A stretch of 64,000 nt of DNA, taken from contig NZ_JAPKNJ010000004.1 in assembly GCF_026343945.1 (NCBI RefSeq), positions 62,001 through 126,000 on the forward strand. Reading direction: 5' to 3'. Below are positions 57,281-64,000 of the stretch, one piece after another (the stretch's first letter is position 1; each line of letters starts with the position of its first letter). The stretch is from Kaistia algarum (GTDB taxonomy: Bacteria; Pseudomonadota; Alphaproteobacteria; Rhizobiales; Kaistiaceae). Under the pieces are notes generated by a model, which ran no database searches, was not told where the DNA came from, and worked only from the letters and a program-made list of their open reading frames with translations. Made by a program: the position numbers and the translations under genes.

Positions 57281-58093
57281 ATGATCTCCGGACGCTGGCT
57301 TGCCGCCACCGCCGGCCTTCTGCTTCTCGCCGGCTGCCAGTCCACCGGGATTAATGACGCCGAAGGCGACATCGATCCGGCCACCGGCTCGGCGGCGAAT
57401 ATCAATTCTCTTTCGGCCGTGGTGGCGCAGAATTCCGGCGACGCTTCGAGCTACAATGTTCGCGGCACCGCCTTCGGACGCTCCGGCCGATATGAGGAAG
57501 CGCTCGCCGACTTCACCCAGGCGATCAAGCTCAATCCGGGCTTCTACCAGGCCTATTCGAACCGGGCACTGGTCGAGCGGCGGCTGAAGCAGGACGGACA
57601 GGCGCTCGCCGACTACAATATGGCGATCCAGATCAACCCGAACTATGCCGAGGCCTATGTCGGGCGCGGCAATCTCTATCGTTCGCAGAATCAGGTCGAT
57701 CTCGCCGTCGCCGACTTCACCAAGGCGATCGAACTCGAGCCCACCGATCCCAAGGCCTACCAGAATCGCGGCCTCATCTATCAGAGCCAGAATCGCCAGG
57801 AAGACGCTATCCAGGACTTTACCGCCGCGATGGCGAACGCGCCGGCCTCGACCGAGCCCTATCTTTCGCGCGGCCTCTCCTATCTCGTGACCGGCGACTA
57901 CAAGGCGGCGCTCGACGATTTCAACATCGTGGTCAAGCGCGACAAGGGATCCTACGAAGGCTGGACCGACCAGGGCCTGGCGCTGGAAAAGCTGGGCGAA
58001 CGCGACAAGGCCTTCGCGGCGTTTGCCCATGCCTCGGCGCTCAACCCCAACTACGCCCCGGCGCGCGACGGCATGCGGCGGACGGCGAAGTAG
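57281..58093 (+). CDS. TPR-repeat lipoprotein
   Basis: 270 residues. The signal ends in lipobox LLAGC (Cys20). Six TPR units follow from about 55 to 265. Examples are NVRGTAFGRSGRYEEALADF, YSNRALVERRLKQDGQALAD, YVGRGNLYRSQNQVDLAVADF and YQNRGLIYQSQNRQEDAI. This NlpI-like layout suggests an envelope scaffold. It follows rpsU, an order common in Rhizobiales. An ATG at 57239 would lengthen the signal peptide. Confidence 0.88.
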   Translation: MISGRWLAATAGLLLLAGCQSTGINDAEGDIDPATGSAANINSLSAVVAQNSGDASSYNVRGTAFGRSGRYEEALADFTQAIKLNPGFYQAYSNRALVERRLKQDGQALADYNMAIQINPNYAEAYVGRGNLYRSQNQVDLAVADFTKAIELEPTDPKAYQNRGLIYQSQNRQEDAIQDFTAAMANAPASTEPYLSRGLSYLVTGDYKAALDDFNIVVKRDKGSYEGWTDQGLALEKLGERDKAFAAFAHASALNPNYAPARDGMRRTAK

Positions 58094-58215
58094 GCGAACG
58101 AGATTCTCGTATAAAATCCTTATTCGATGTCGTCCGAACGGATGCGCGCGTGGCTTGCTATGCGCCGGCCGGCACCCTAGTCTCGCCCGGTCTTAACCAG
58201 CATCGGAGTGAGGGG

Positions 58216-58548
58216 ATGCGGCATTTGATAGCCGGATCGATGCTCTTGGTCGCCGCCGTGACGGGCATGGCGGCTCCTGAGCTCGCATACGCGAAGAACG
58301 GACAGAACGCAGCAGCCATCATCGGCGGCGTTGCGGGATTTGCCCTCGGCGCCGCAGCGATGTCGGCGGCATCCAGCGATTATCGCTATCAGGATCAATA
58401 TGTTCCCCCGCCTCCTCCGCCGCCGCCTCCCCCGCGCTATATGGCGCCGTTCAGCCCGGCGGGCGGGGTCGTCTGCTATCCGCAGCAGCGCGCTTGCTAC
58501 AACGACGCCGGCAACTACCTGCCGAGCTGGTCCAGCCGCGTTTTCTGA
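58216..58548 (+). CDS. Small exported protein with polyproline run
   Basis: 110 residues. A signal peptide (LIAGSMLLVAAVTGMAAPELAYA) is followed by a Gly/Ala hydrophobic segment (AAAIIGGVAGFALGAAAMSAA). A tract of ten consecutive prolines near 64-73 comes next. The C-terminus has two Cys (VVCYPQQRACYN), which could form a disulfide. Function unknown. Translating ten prolines needs EF-P. Confidence 0.75.
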   Translation: MRHLIAGSMLLVAAVTGMAAPELAYAKNGQNAAAIIGGVAGFALGAAAMSAASSDYRYQDQYVPPPPPPPPPPRYMAPFSPAGGVVCYPQQRACYNDAGNYLPSWSSRVF

Positions 58549-58565
58549 AGCGAGGGCATGAAACC

Positions 58566-59000
58566 GTGAAGCACAAACTCGCACTCGCGATCGGCCTCGC
58601 CGCATCGCTTTTCGCCGCCACCGCCGCAGCTCGCGCGGATGAACTGGAAGGCAGCTTCGTCCGCGAGCACGCGGAAGAAATGCTCGAAGGCGCGCTCACC
58701 GCAGAGCAGGCCGATTCGCTGCAACTCATCGCCTATCAGGTTGCCGCAGCGGCGGCCTGTGACGGCGTCGATCTCGATCCGGCCAAGTTCGAAGCCGCTT
58801 TCGCGACCCTGACGCCGATCGGGGCCGACAAGATGACGGATCCGCAGAAGGCCTATTTCGACAAGCATCTTCTGGTCGTCTACGGCGTCATGGTCGGCGG
58901 CGCGCTCGCGATCTTCTCCGACGACACCGCCGCCAAATGCGACATAGCCCGCGCGGCCAAGGCCGATCCGGCCATGACCAAGACCCTGGTCTGGAAATAA
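58566..59000 (+). CDS. Small exported protein of unknown function
   Basis: 144 residues from a GTG at 58566 with a GAGG site. A signal peptide (LALAIGLAASLFAATAAARA) ends near residue 24. The mature part is helical with two Cys (AAAACDGVD and AAKCDIAR) that could pair. It follows the polyproline protein by 17 bases, so the two are probably one transcript. Not recognised. Confidence 0.75.
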   Translation: MKHKLALAIGLAASLFAATAAARADELEGSFVREHAEEMLEGALTAEQADSLQLIAYQVAAAAACDGVDLDPAKFEAAFATLTPIGADKMTDPQKAYFDKHLLVVYGVMVGGALAIFSDDTAAKCDIARAAKADPAMTKTLVWK

Positions 59001-59062
59001 CGCCACATCGGATTGTGGCGGCGCGGCAAGAAAAAGGGGCGGCCCCATGGGCCGCCCTTTTG
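59001..59062. terminator. Tandem hairpins between convergent transcripts
   Basis: CGCCACA-TCGGAT-TGTGGCG (59001-59020) is followed by AAGGGGCGGCC and GGCCGCCCTTTT (about 59034-59062). The second has A and T tracts on both sides and should terminate the plus-strand genes and pntB. Confidence 0.8.
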
Positions 59063-59084
59063 ATTCTGCGTTTCCGATGGCGGA

Positions 59085-60491
59085 TCAGCCCAGCGACTTG
59101 ACGATGTTCTCGACCATTTTCTTCGCGTCGGCGAAGAGCATCATCGTGTTGTCGCGGAAGAACAGTTCGTTCTCGACGCCGGCATAGCCCGAGCCCATGC
59201 CGCGCTTGATGAAGAGGACCGTTCCCGCCTTCTCGACATCGAGGATCGGCATGCCGAAGATCGGCGACTTCGGGTCGGTCTTTGCGGCCGGGTTGGTCAC
59301 GTCATTGGCGCCGATGACGAAGGCGACGTCGGCCTGCGCGAACTCCGAATTGATGTCCTCAAGTTCGAAGACTTCGTCATAGGGCACGTTCGCCTCGGCA
59401 AGCAGCACGTTCATGTGCCCCGGCATACGGCCCGCCACCGGGTGGATGGCGTATTTGACCTCGACGCCCTCGGCCTTGAGCTTGTCGGCCATTTCGCGCA
59501 GCGCATGCTGCGCCTGCGCCACCGCCATGCCGTAACCCGGCACGATGATGACCTTGGACGCGTTCTTCATGATGAAGGCCGCATCCTCGGCCGAACCCTG
59601 CTTGACCGGGCGCTGCTCGACCGCGCCGCCCGTTGCCGGACCGCCGGTCTCGCCGCCGAAGCCGCCGAGGATCACGGAGATGAAGGAGCGGTTCATCCCC
59701 TTGCACATGATGTAGGAGAGGATCGCGCCGGACGAACCCACCAGCGCGCCGGTCACGATCAGCGCCGTATTGCCGAGCGTGAAGCCGATGCCCGCCGCCG
59801 CCCAGCCCGAATAGGAGTTCAGCATCGAGACGACGACCGGCATGTCGGCGCCACCGATCGGGATGATCAACAGGCCGCCGAAGACGAGGCTGGCGATCAC
59901 GATCAGCCAGAACACCGCATGGCTCTCGGTCATCGTCAGCGCCACGATCAGCGCCACGATCAGCAGAGCGAGACCGGCATTGATGACATGACGCGCGGGC
60001 AGCAGGATCGGCTTGCCCGACATGTTGCCGTTGAGCTTGGCGAAGGCGATGACCGAGCCGGTGAAGGTGATCGCGCCGATGGCGACGCCGAGGCTCATCT
60101 CGACCAGCGCCTGGCCGTGGATCGAGCCGATCTCGCCAATGCCGAAGGCGGACGGCGCATAGAGCGCGGCAGCGGCCACCATCACAGCGGAGAGACCGAC
60201 CAGCGAGTGGAACGCCGCGACGAGCTGCGGCATCTGCGTCATGGCGATGCGGCGCGCGGTGATCGCGCCGATGCCGCCGCCGATGGCGATGCCGACGATG
60301 ATCAGCCCCCAGGCGAGCGGGCTCGATGGCGCGGCGAGCACCAGCGTGGTCAGGATGGCGATACCCATGCCGACCATGCCGTAGATGTTGCCCTGGCGCG
60401 AGGTCGCCGGGCTCGACAGCCCGCGCAGCGCCATGATGAACAGGACGCCCGAAACGAGGTAGAGCAGCGCCGTAATGTTCGCGATTGTCAT
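59085..60491 (-). CDS. pntB: NAD(P) transhydrogenase subunit beta
   Basis: 468 residues. About eight or nine hydrophobic helices are followed by the NADP-binding dIII domain: VIIVPGYGMAVAQAQHALREMAD, IHPVAGRMPGHMNVLLAEANVPYDEVFELEDIN and VIGANDVTNPAAK. It completes the proton-pumping transhydrogenase. The start follows pntAb by ten bases. Confidence 0.96.
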   Translation of the reverse strand: MTIANITALLYLVSGVLFIMALRGLSSPATSRQGNIYGMVGMGIAILTTLVLAAPSSPLAWGLIIVGIAIGGGIGAITARRIAMTQMPQLVAAFHSLVGLSAVMVAAAALYAPSAFGIGEIGSIHGQALVEMSLGVAIGAITFTGSVIAFAKLNGNMSGKPILLPARHVINAGLALLIVALIVALTMTESHAVFWLIVIASLVFGGLLIIPIGGADMPVVVSMLNSYSGWAAAGIGFTLGNTALIVTGALVGSSGAILSYIMCKGMNRSFISVILGGFGGETGGPATGGAVEQRPVKQGSAEDAAFIMKNASKVIIVPGYGMAVAQAQHALREMADKLKAEGVEVKYAIHPVAGRMPGHMNVLLAEANVPYDEVFELEDINSEFAQADVAFVIGANDVTNPAAKTDPKSPIFGMPILDVEKAGTVLFIKRGMGSGYAGVENELFFRDNTMMLFADAKKMVENIVKSLG

Positions 60492-60501
60492 CGGCGCATC
60501 C

Positions 60502-60993
60502 TCACTTCGTCTTCTTCTTGTACATGGCGAGCATGCGAGAGGTGACGAGGAAGCCGCCGAAGATGTTGACGCTCGCCAGTATCAGGCCGACGAAGCCGAA
60601 GCCTTGCGCCCAGGCATGACCCGAAGCCGAGGCCGCATCGGCCGCCTCGACGCCAACCGCAAGCAGCGCGCCGACGACGATCACCGAGGAGATGGCATTG
60701 GTCACGCTCATCAGCGGCGTATGCAGCGCCGGCGTCACCTGCCAGACGACGTAGTAGCCGACGAAAATCGCCAGCACGAAGATCGATAGACGGAAGACGA
60801 ACGGGTCGATCGCACCACCGCTGACGGCATGAGCCACGGCTCCAGCGACATCGCCCATGCCGCCACCACCGGCTTGAGCAGCGTACATATGCGCGGCAGT
60901 CGCGGCTTCCTGGGCGGCGTTGGCCGCGGCGGTCGCGGCATCGGCGGCCGCCTGCGCGGCGCTCGCTGCCTGATCGGGCGTCAGATTGGCCAT
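60502..60993 (-). CDS. pntAb: NAD(P) transhydrogenase subunit alpha, part 2
   Basis: 163 residues. The N-terminal 50 residues are Ala-rich. Three or four transmembrane helices follow (FRLSIFVLAIFVGYYVVWQV, LMSVTNAISSVIVVGALLAVG, FVGLILASVNIFGGFLVTSRMLAMY), ending with basic KKKTK. This is the separate membrane part of PntA, as in Rhodospirillum and Rhizobiales. Confidence 0.92.
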   Translation of the reverse strand: MANLTPDQAASAAQAAADAATAAANAAQEAATAAHMYAAQAGGGGMGDVAGAVAHAVSGGAIDPFVFRLSIFVLAIFVGYYVVWQVTPALHTPLMSVTNAISSVIVVGALLAVGVEAADAASASGHAWAQGFGFVGLILASVNIFGGFLVTSRMLAMYKKKTK

Positions 60994-60995
60994 GG

Positions 60996-62171
60996 TCAGT
61001 TTGCCCCTTCAGCGGCGACGAGGATTTCCTTCGGCTCTTCCTTGGGCGCAAAAGCCGGATGCACGACCTTGCCGTCCCGCGTCAGAACCGTCGCCTTGAC
61101 GAGTTCGTCGTCCCACTTCACGGCCAGCGCCTTGGTGTTCTTGTCGATCAGCGTCTCAAGGAACGAATAGAGGTTCTTGGAATAGAGCTGCGAAGCGGTC
61201 GCGGCGATGCGTCCGGCTACGTTCAGATGGCCGACGATCTTCTTGCCGTCGACGATCGCCACTTCTCCAGCCTTCGAGCCTTCGACATTGCCGCCGCGCT
61301 CAACCGCCAGATCGACCAGCACCGAGCCGGGCTTCATCGAGGCGACCATCGCAGCCGAGATCAGCTTCGGCGCGGCGCGTCCGGGGATCAGCGCCGTCGT
61401 GATGACGATATCCTGCTTCTTGACGTGTTCGGCGACGAGCGCCGCCTGCTTGGCCTGATATTCGGCCGACATCGGCTTGGCATAACCGGCCGCCGTCTCG
61501 GCCTGCTTGAATTCCTCGTCCTCGACGGCGACGAACTTCGCTCCGAGACTCTCCACCTGCTCTTTCGCCGCAGGGCGAACGTCGGTCGCAGTGACGACCG
61601 CACCGAGGCGGCGGGCAGTCGCGATCGCCTGCAGGCCAGCAACGCCGGCGCCCATGACGAAGACGCGCGCCGCCGGAACCGTGCCAGCCGCCGTCATCAT
61701 CATCGGCAGCGCGCGGTCATATTCCGACGCGGCATCGATCACCGCCTGGTAGCCGGCGAGGTTCGCCTGGCTGGAGAGGACGTCCATGACCTGTGCGCGG
61801 GTGATGCGCGGCATGAACTCCATGGCAATCGCCGTGACGCCGGCTCCGGCCATGGCGCGGACGTCGTCCTCGTGGCCGTAGGGATCCATCGTCGCGACGA
61901 CGAGCGCACCAGCCTTGTACGCGGGAAGCTCGGAAGGCGCCGGTCGGCGCACCTTCAGCACGATGTCCGCATCGGCAAGCGCCGCGGCGGCGTCCGGAGC
62001 GATCGTCGCGCCGGCGGCCGCATATTCCGCGTCGGGAATGCGCGAGGCGAGCCCGGCACCCGCCTGAACAGCGACATAGGCCCCGAGCGCGATGAACTTC
62101 TTGACGGTTTCGGGCGTGGCGGCGACGCGGCTCTCTACCGCGTCAATTTCCGCAGGTACACCAATCTTCAT
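60996..62171 (-). CDS. pntAa: NAD(P) transhydrogenase subunit alpha, part 1
   Basis: 391 residues. MKIGVPAEIDAVESRVAATPETVKK and ALADADIVLKVRRPAP start the domain. The NAD-binding VFVMGAGVAGLQAIATARRLGAVVTATDVR and the mobile loop near AETAAGYAKPMSAEY are present. It is the soluble dI domain that transfers hydride from NADH. It is followed by pntAb after two bases; the three genes form one operon. Confidence 0.95.
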   Translation of the reverse strand: MKIGVPAEIDAVESRVAATPETVKKFIALGAYVAVQAGAGLASRIPDAEYAAAGATIAPDAAAALADADIVLKVRRPAPSELPAYKAGALVVATMDPYGHEDDVRAMAGAGVTAIAMEFMPRITRAQVMDVLSSQANLAGYQAVIDAASEYDRALPMMMTAAGTVPAARVFVMGAGVAGLQAIATARRLGAVVTATDVRPAAKEQVESLGAKFVAVEDEEFKQAETAAGYAKPMSAEYQAKQAALVAEHVKKQDIVITTALIPGRAAPKLISAAMVASMKPGSVLVDLAVERGGNVEGSKAGEVAIVDGKKIVGHLNVAGRIAATASQLYSKNLYSFLETLIDKNTKALAVKWDDELVKATVLTRDGKVVHPAFAPKEEPKEILVAAEGAN

Positions 62172-62262
62172 GGCGTTTCCTCGAGGGTGCGCGCGCTCAC
62201 GGGATCGATATCCCTCTATTCAGACGAGGCGCGAGGATGAGGCCGCCAGGGCGGCCGGCATA

Positions 62263-62388
62263 TCAGAGCAGGAAGAATGCCATGAGGATCAGGATGATCA
62301 CGACGGCGGCCGTGCCGTATTTGGTCAGGCCGATAAAGAAGTGATAGGTGCGATCGTGTTCGGCGTAGTCCATCGCGCTTTCGGCCAT
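62263..62388 (-). CDS. aa3-type cytochrome c oxidase subunit IV
   Basis: 41 residues. MDYAEHDRTYHFFIGLTKYG is the family signature (COX4_pro_2), followed by one transmembrane helix (TAAVVIILILMAFFLL). This small subunit occurs in alphaproteobacterial aa3 oxidases, usually near pnt genes and not in the cox operon. It would be missed by a length cutoff. It lies 91 bases upstream of pntAa on the same strand. Confidence 0.88.
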   Translation of the reverse strand: MAESAMDYAEHDRTYHFFIGLTKYGTAAVVIILILMAFFLL

Positions 62389-62473
62389 CGTCCCTCGTCC
62401 TCGCGTAAAGGCGGCATGCGGATGGGCTATATAACAGAACGAACCAAGCCGGCAATCGGGCACAGCGCCGCGG

Positions 62474-62797
62474 TTAGATAGTTCGCGGCCCCCACAAAAT
62501 AACGGCGGCACCGACAAGCGAGATCACCGCGCCGATCAGGTCCCACCGGTCAGGACGCAGCCCCTCCACGGCGAAAATCCAGGCAAGGCTCGCGGCTATA
62601 TAGACCCCGCCATAGACCGCGAAGGTGCGCCCGGCGCTCTCCGCCGAACTCAGCGTCAGCAGGAAGGCGAAGAAAGCCAGCGAGACGATGCCCGGCGCCA
62701 GCCAGATCGGCGACTTGCCGAATTTCAGCACGGCCCAGAAAGCGAAGCAGCCGGCGATCTCAAAGAGGGCTGCGAGGGGGTAGAGGAGGAAGGTCAT
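62474..62797 (-). CDS. YnfA/UPF0060 family membrane protein
   Basis: 107 residues from 62797; an ATG at 62812 adds five. Four transmembrane helices resemble small multidrug resistance proteins. Conserved blocks are [36 protein letters not shown] residues and [20 protein letters not shown]. YnfA members have been linked to drug efflux. It precedes the oxidase subunit gene. Confidence 0.88.
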   Translation of the reverse strand: MTFLLYPLAALFEIAGCFAFWAVLKFGKSPIWLAPGIVSLAFFAFLLTLSSAESAGRTFAVYGGVYIAASLAWIFAVEGLRPDRWDLIGAVISLVGAAVILWGPRTI

Positions 62798-62835
62798 GTA
62801 CGAACTTCGCATCGGATGCGAAGCAGCGGAAGAGC

Positions 62836-64000
62836 CTAACCGAGCCCCACCCCGCCCAGCGCCGCCTTCTGCCGCATTCCCAGCATCGTCTCGTCAAACC
62901 CCTCGATCATCCCCATGAACTCCCTGTGGAAGTTCATTTCCGCGCGAAGATGCAGGAACACCGAACCGAGGCCGATGGCGGCGCGGTCCATGAAGACGAA
63001 TTCGCGCGGCACCGTCACCGGGCCCTTCTCCTTCAGCACCTGATGCACGCGGAAGGCCTCGCGGCGGCCATATTCGGCAGGAGCCGTGCCGTCGGCGATG
63101 GTCCGGACGCGGTCGTCCATGAGCGGGGCGTAGATGAAGCGCGCCCAGATGTTGAGCGCCTCGATCAATTCGTTGGACAGGCCGACAAATCCCCAGCTCT
63201 CATAGGCCGCGACGACACGGTCGCGGTCGTCCTCGCGCAGGCCATGGAAGAGATCGACGACGCCCGCGACGAACTTCGCCGGGAAGATACGGATGCAGCC
63301 ATAATCGAGCAAGTTGATGCCGCTCGCGACCCCGCCCTCTTCGAAGACGGTGTAGTTGCCCAGATGCGGATCGCCATGGATGACGCCGAATTTCGCAAAG
63401 GGCGACCACCAGGCGCGGAACATGGCGGTGGCGATGCGGTTGCGCTCCTCCAGCGGCCGGTCGCGGAACTCGAGCAGCGGGCGCCCCTCCAGCCAGCCGA
63501 GCGTCAGCAAGCGCAGGGTCGAGAGATGCGGATCGACTTCGGGCACGCGGACCAGGCACTCGCCATCGAGCATGATCTTGTAGAGCAACGCATGGCGCGC
63601 CTCGCGGCCATAGTCGAGTTCCTCGCGGATGCGGTCGCCGATCTCCTTGTAGATCTCCGATGTGTCGATCGAAGGATCCATGCGGCGAAACAGCGAAAAC
63701 AGCATCTTTAGCTGCGTCAGGTCGGCTTCAACGGCCGACTGCATGTCCGGATATTGCAGCTTCACCGCCAGAGCGCGGCCATCCTTGGCGACCGCGCGGT
63801 GCACTTGGCCGAGCGAGGCCGCGGCGGCGGGCTGGTGCTCGAAGCTCGCGAAGCGCTTTTCCCATTGCGGCCCCAGCTCGGCCTGCATGCGCCGCTTGAC
63901 GAAGGGCCAACCCATGGGCGGCGCGTTTGACTGCAATTGCGACAGTTCGGCGGCATATTCCGGGGGCACGAGATCCGGCACGGTCGAGAGGATCTGCCCG
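62836..64000 (-). CDS. ABC1/UbiB-family atypical kinase (N-terminus cut by window edge)
   Basis: At least 388 residues; the frame is open to the right edge, so the true start lies outside. [29 protein letters not shown] is the ABC1 alanine-rich loop and lysine. [19 protein letters not shown] and [15 protein letters not shown] are the catalytic-loop and DFG-like motifs. The family acts in ubiquinone synthesis or lipid metabolism as an ATPase or kinase. The KxGQ motif would lie upstream of the window edge. Whether it is UbiB itself cannot be told; true UbiB is usually longer with C-terminal helices, which are absent here. Confidence 0.85.
   Translation of the reverse strand, partial: GQILSTVPDLVPPEYAAELSQLQSNAPPMGWPFVKRRMQAELGPQWEKRFASFEHQPAAAASLGQVHRAVAKDGRALAVKLQYPDMQSAVEADLTQLKMLFSLFRRMDPSIDTSEIYKEIGDRIREELDYGREARHALLYKIMLDGECLVRVPEVDPHLSTLRLLTLGWLEGRPLLEFRDRPLEERNRIATAMFRAWWSPFAKFGVIHGDPHLGNYTVFEEGGVASGINLLDYGCIRIFPAKFVAGVVDLFHGLREDDRDRVVAAYESWGFVGLSNELIEALNIWARFIYAPLMDDRVRTIADGTAPAEYGRREAFRVHQVLKEKGPVTVPREFVFMDRAAIGLGSVFLHLRAEMNFHREFMGMIEGFDETMLGMRQKAALGGVGLG

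Overview
The window is a chromosomal stretch of a GC-rich alphaproteobacterium, most likely of the order Hyphomicrobiales (Rhizobiales). This rests on family content seen directly: a MucR/Ros regulator, a split proton-pumping transhydrogenase (pntAa, pntAb, pntB), a 41-residue aa3-oxidase subunit IV, DUF1013, DUF1465 and DUF1192 proteins, a ruv-tol-pal-tilS-ftsH-glmM gene order, a 6S-like RNA between zapA and the 5-formyl-THF cyclo-ligase gene, and a serC leader. The genus cannot be fixed from sequence alone. I see no prophage, IS element or CRISPR array. Most of the window is core genome.

Layout. 1-2.4 kb: a relic of a sulfonate-use locus, with an edge-truncated FAD/NAD(P) protein, a decayed ssuD and an Rrf2 regulator. 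2.6-8 kb: mucR, tRNA-Glu(CTC), a small membrane protein, rluD-type pseudouridine synthase, rpoH and a degenerate-cyclase/TPR protein. 8-9.9 kb: thiX-thiY under a TPP riboswitch. 10.1-18.2 kb: a proline-rich membrane protein, purA, a GYF_2-DUF805 protein, serA and serC with leader and palindromic repeat, and an outer-membrane barrel gene with a CtrA-type box. 18.6-21.2 kb: a Tat-exported patatin-like protein and glmM.

21.3-34.7 kb: a long minus-strand cell-envelope and DNA-repair cluster read ruvC, vapB, vapC, ruvA, two membrane proteins, ruvB, ybgC, tolQ, tolR, tolA, tolB, pal, cpoB, tilS, ftsH, glmM. A VapBC-type toxin-antitoxin pair with its own promoter and operator sits inside the ruv genes, and the toxin stop overlaps the ruvA start. 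34.7-41.5 kb: a secreted DUF5666-like protein, yebC, a SEL1 protein, a thiE-like gene, suhB, a YmdB phosphodiesterase, 5-FCL, 6S RNA, zapA and a coiled-coil partner.

41.8-47.4 kb, plus strand: a carbon block of tkt, gap, pgk and class I fba. It is followed by an ExbB/MotA-like plus MotB/OmpA-like stator pair distinct from TolQR. 49.6-59 kb: an ABC exporter, rpmE, several small conserved alphaproteobacterial genes, a quinone oxidoreductase, a DUF1013 regulator, an SDR, rpsU, a TPR lipoprotein and two small secreted proteins. 59-64 kb: pntB, pntAb, pntAa, a cytochrome oxidase subunit IV, a YnfA protein and an ABC1/UbiB-type kinase cut by the right edge.

The most unusual points are the toxin-antitoxin module coupled to ruvA, the loss of key catalytic residues in the cyclase-like protein, the riboswitch-controlled thiamine-type transporter with no ATPase gene beside it, the decayed ssuD next to an intact coupled partner, and the uncharacterised stator pair.
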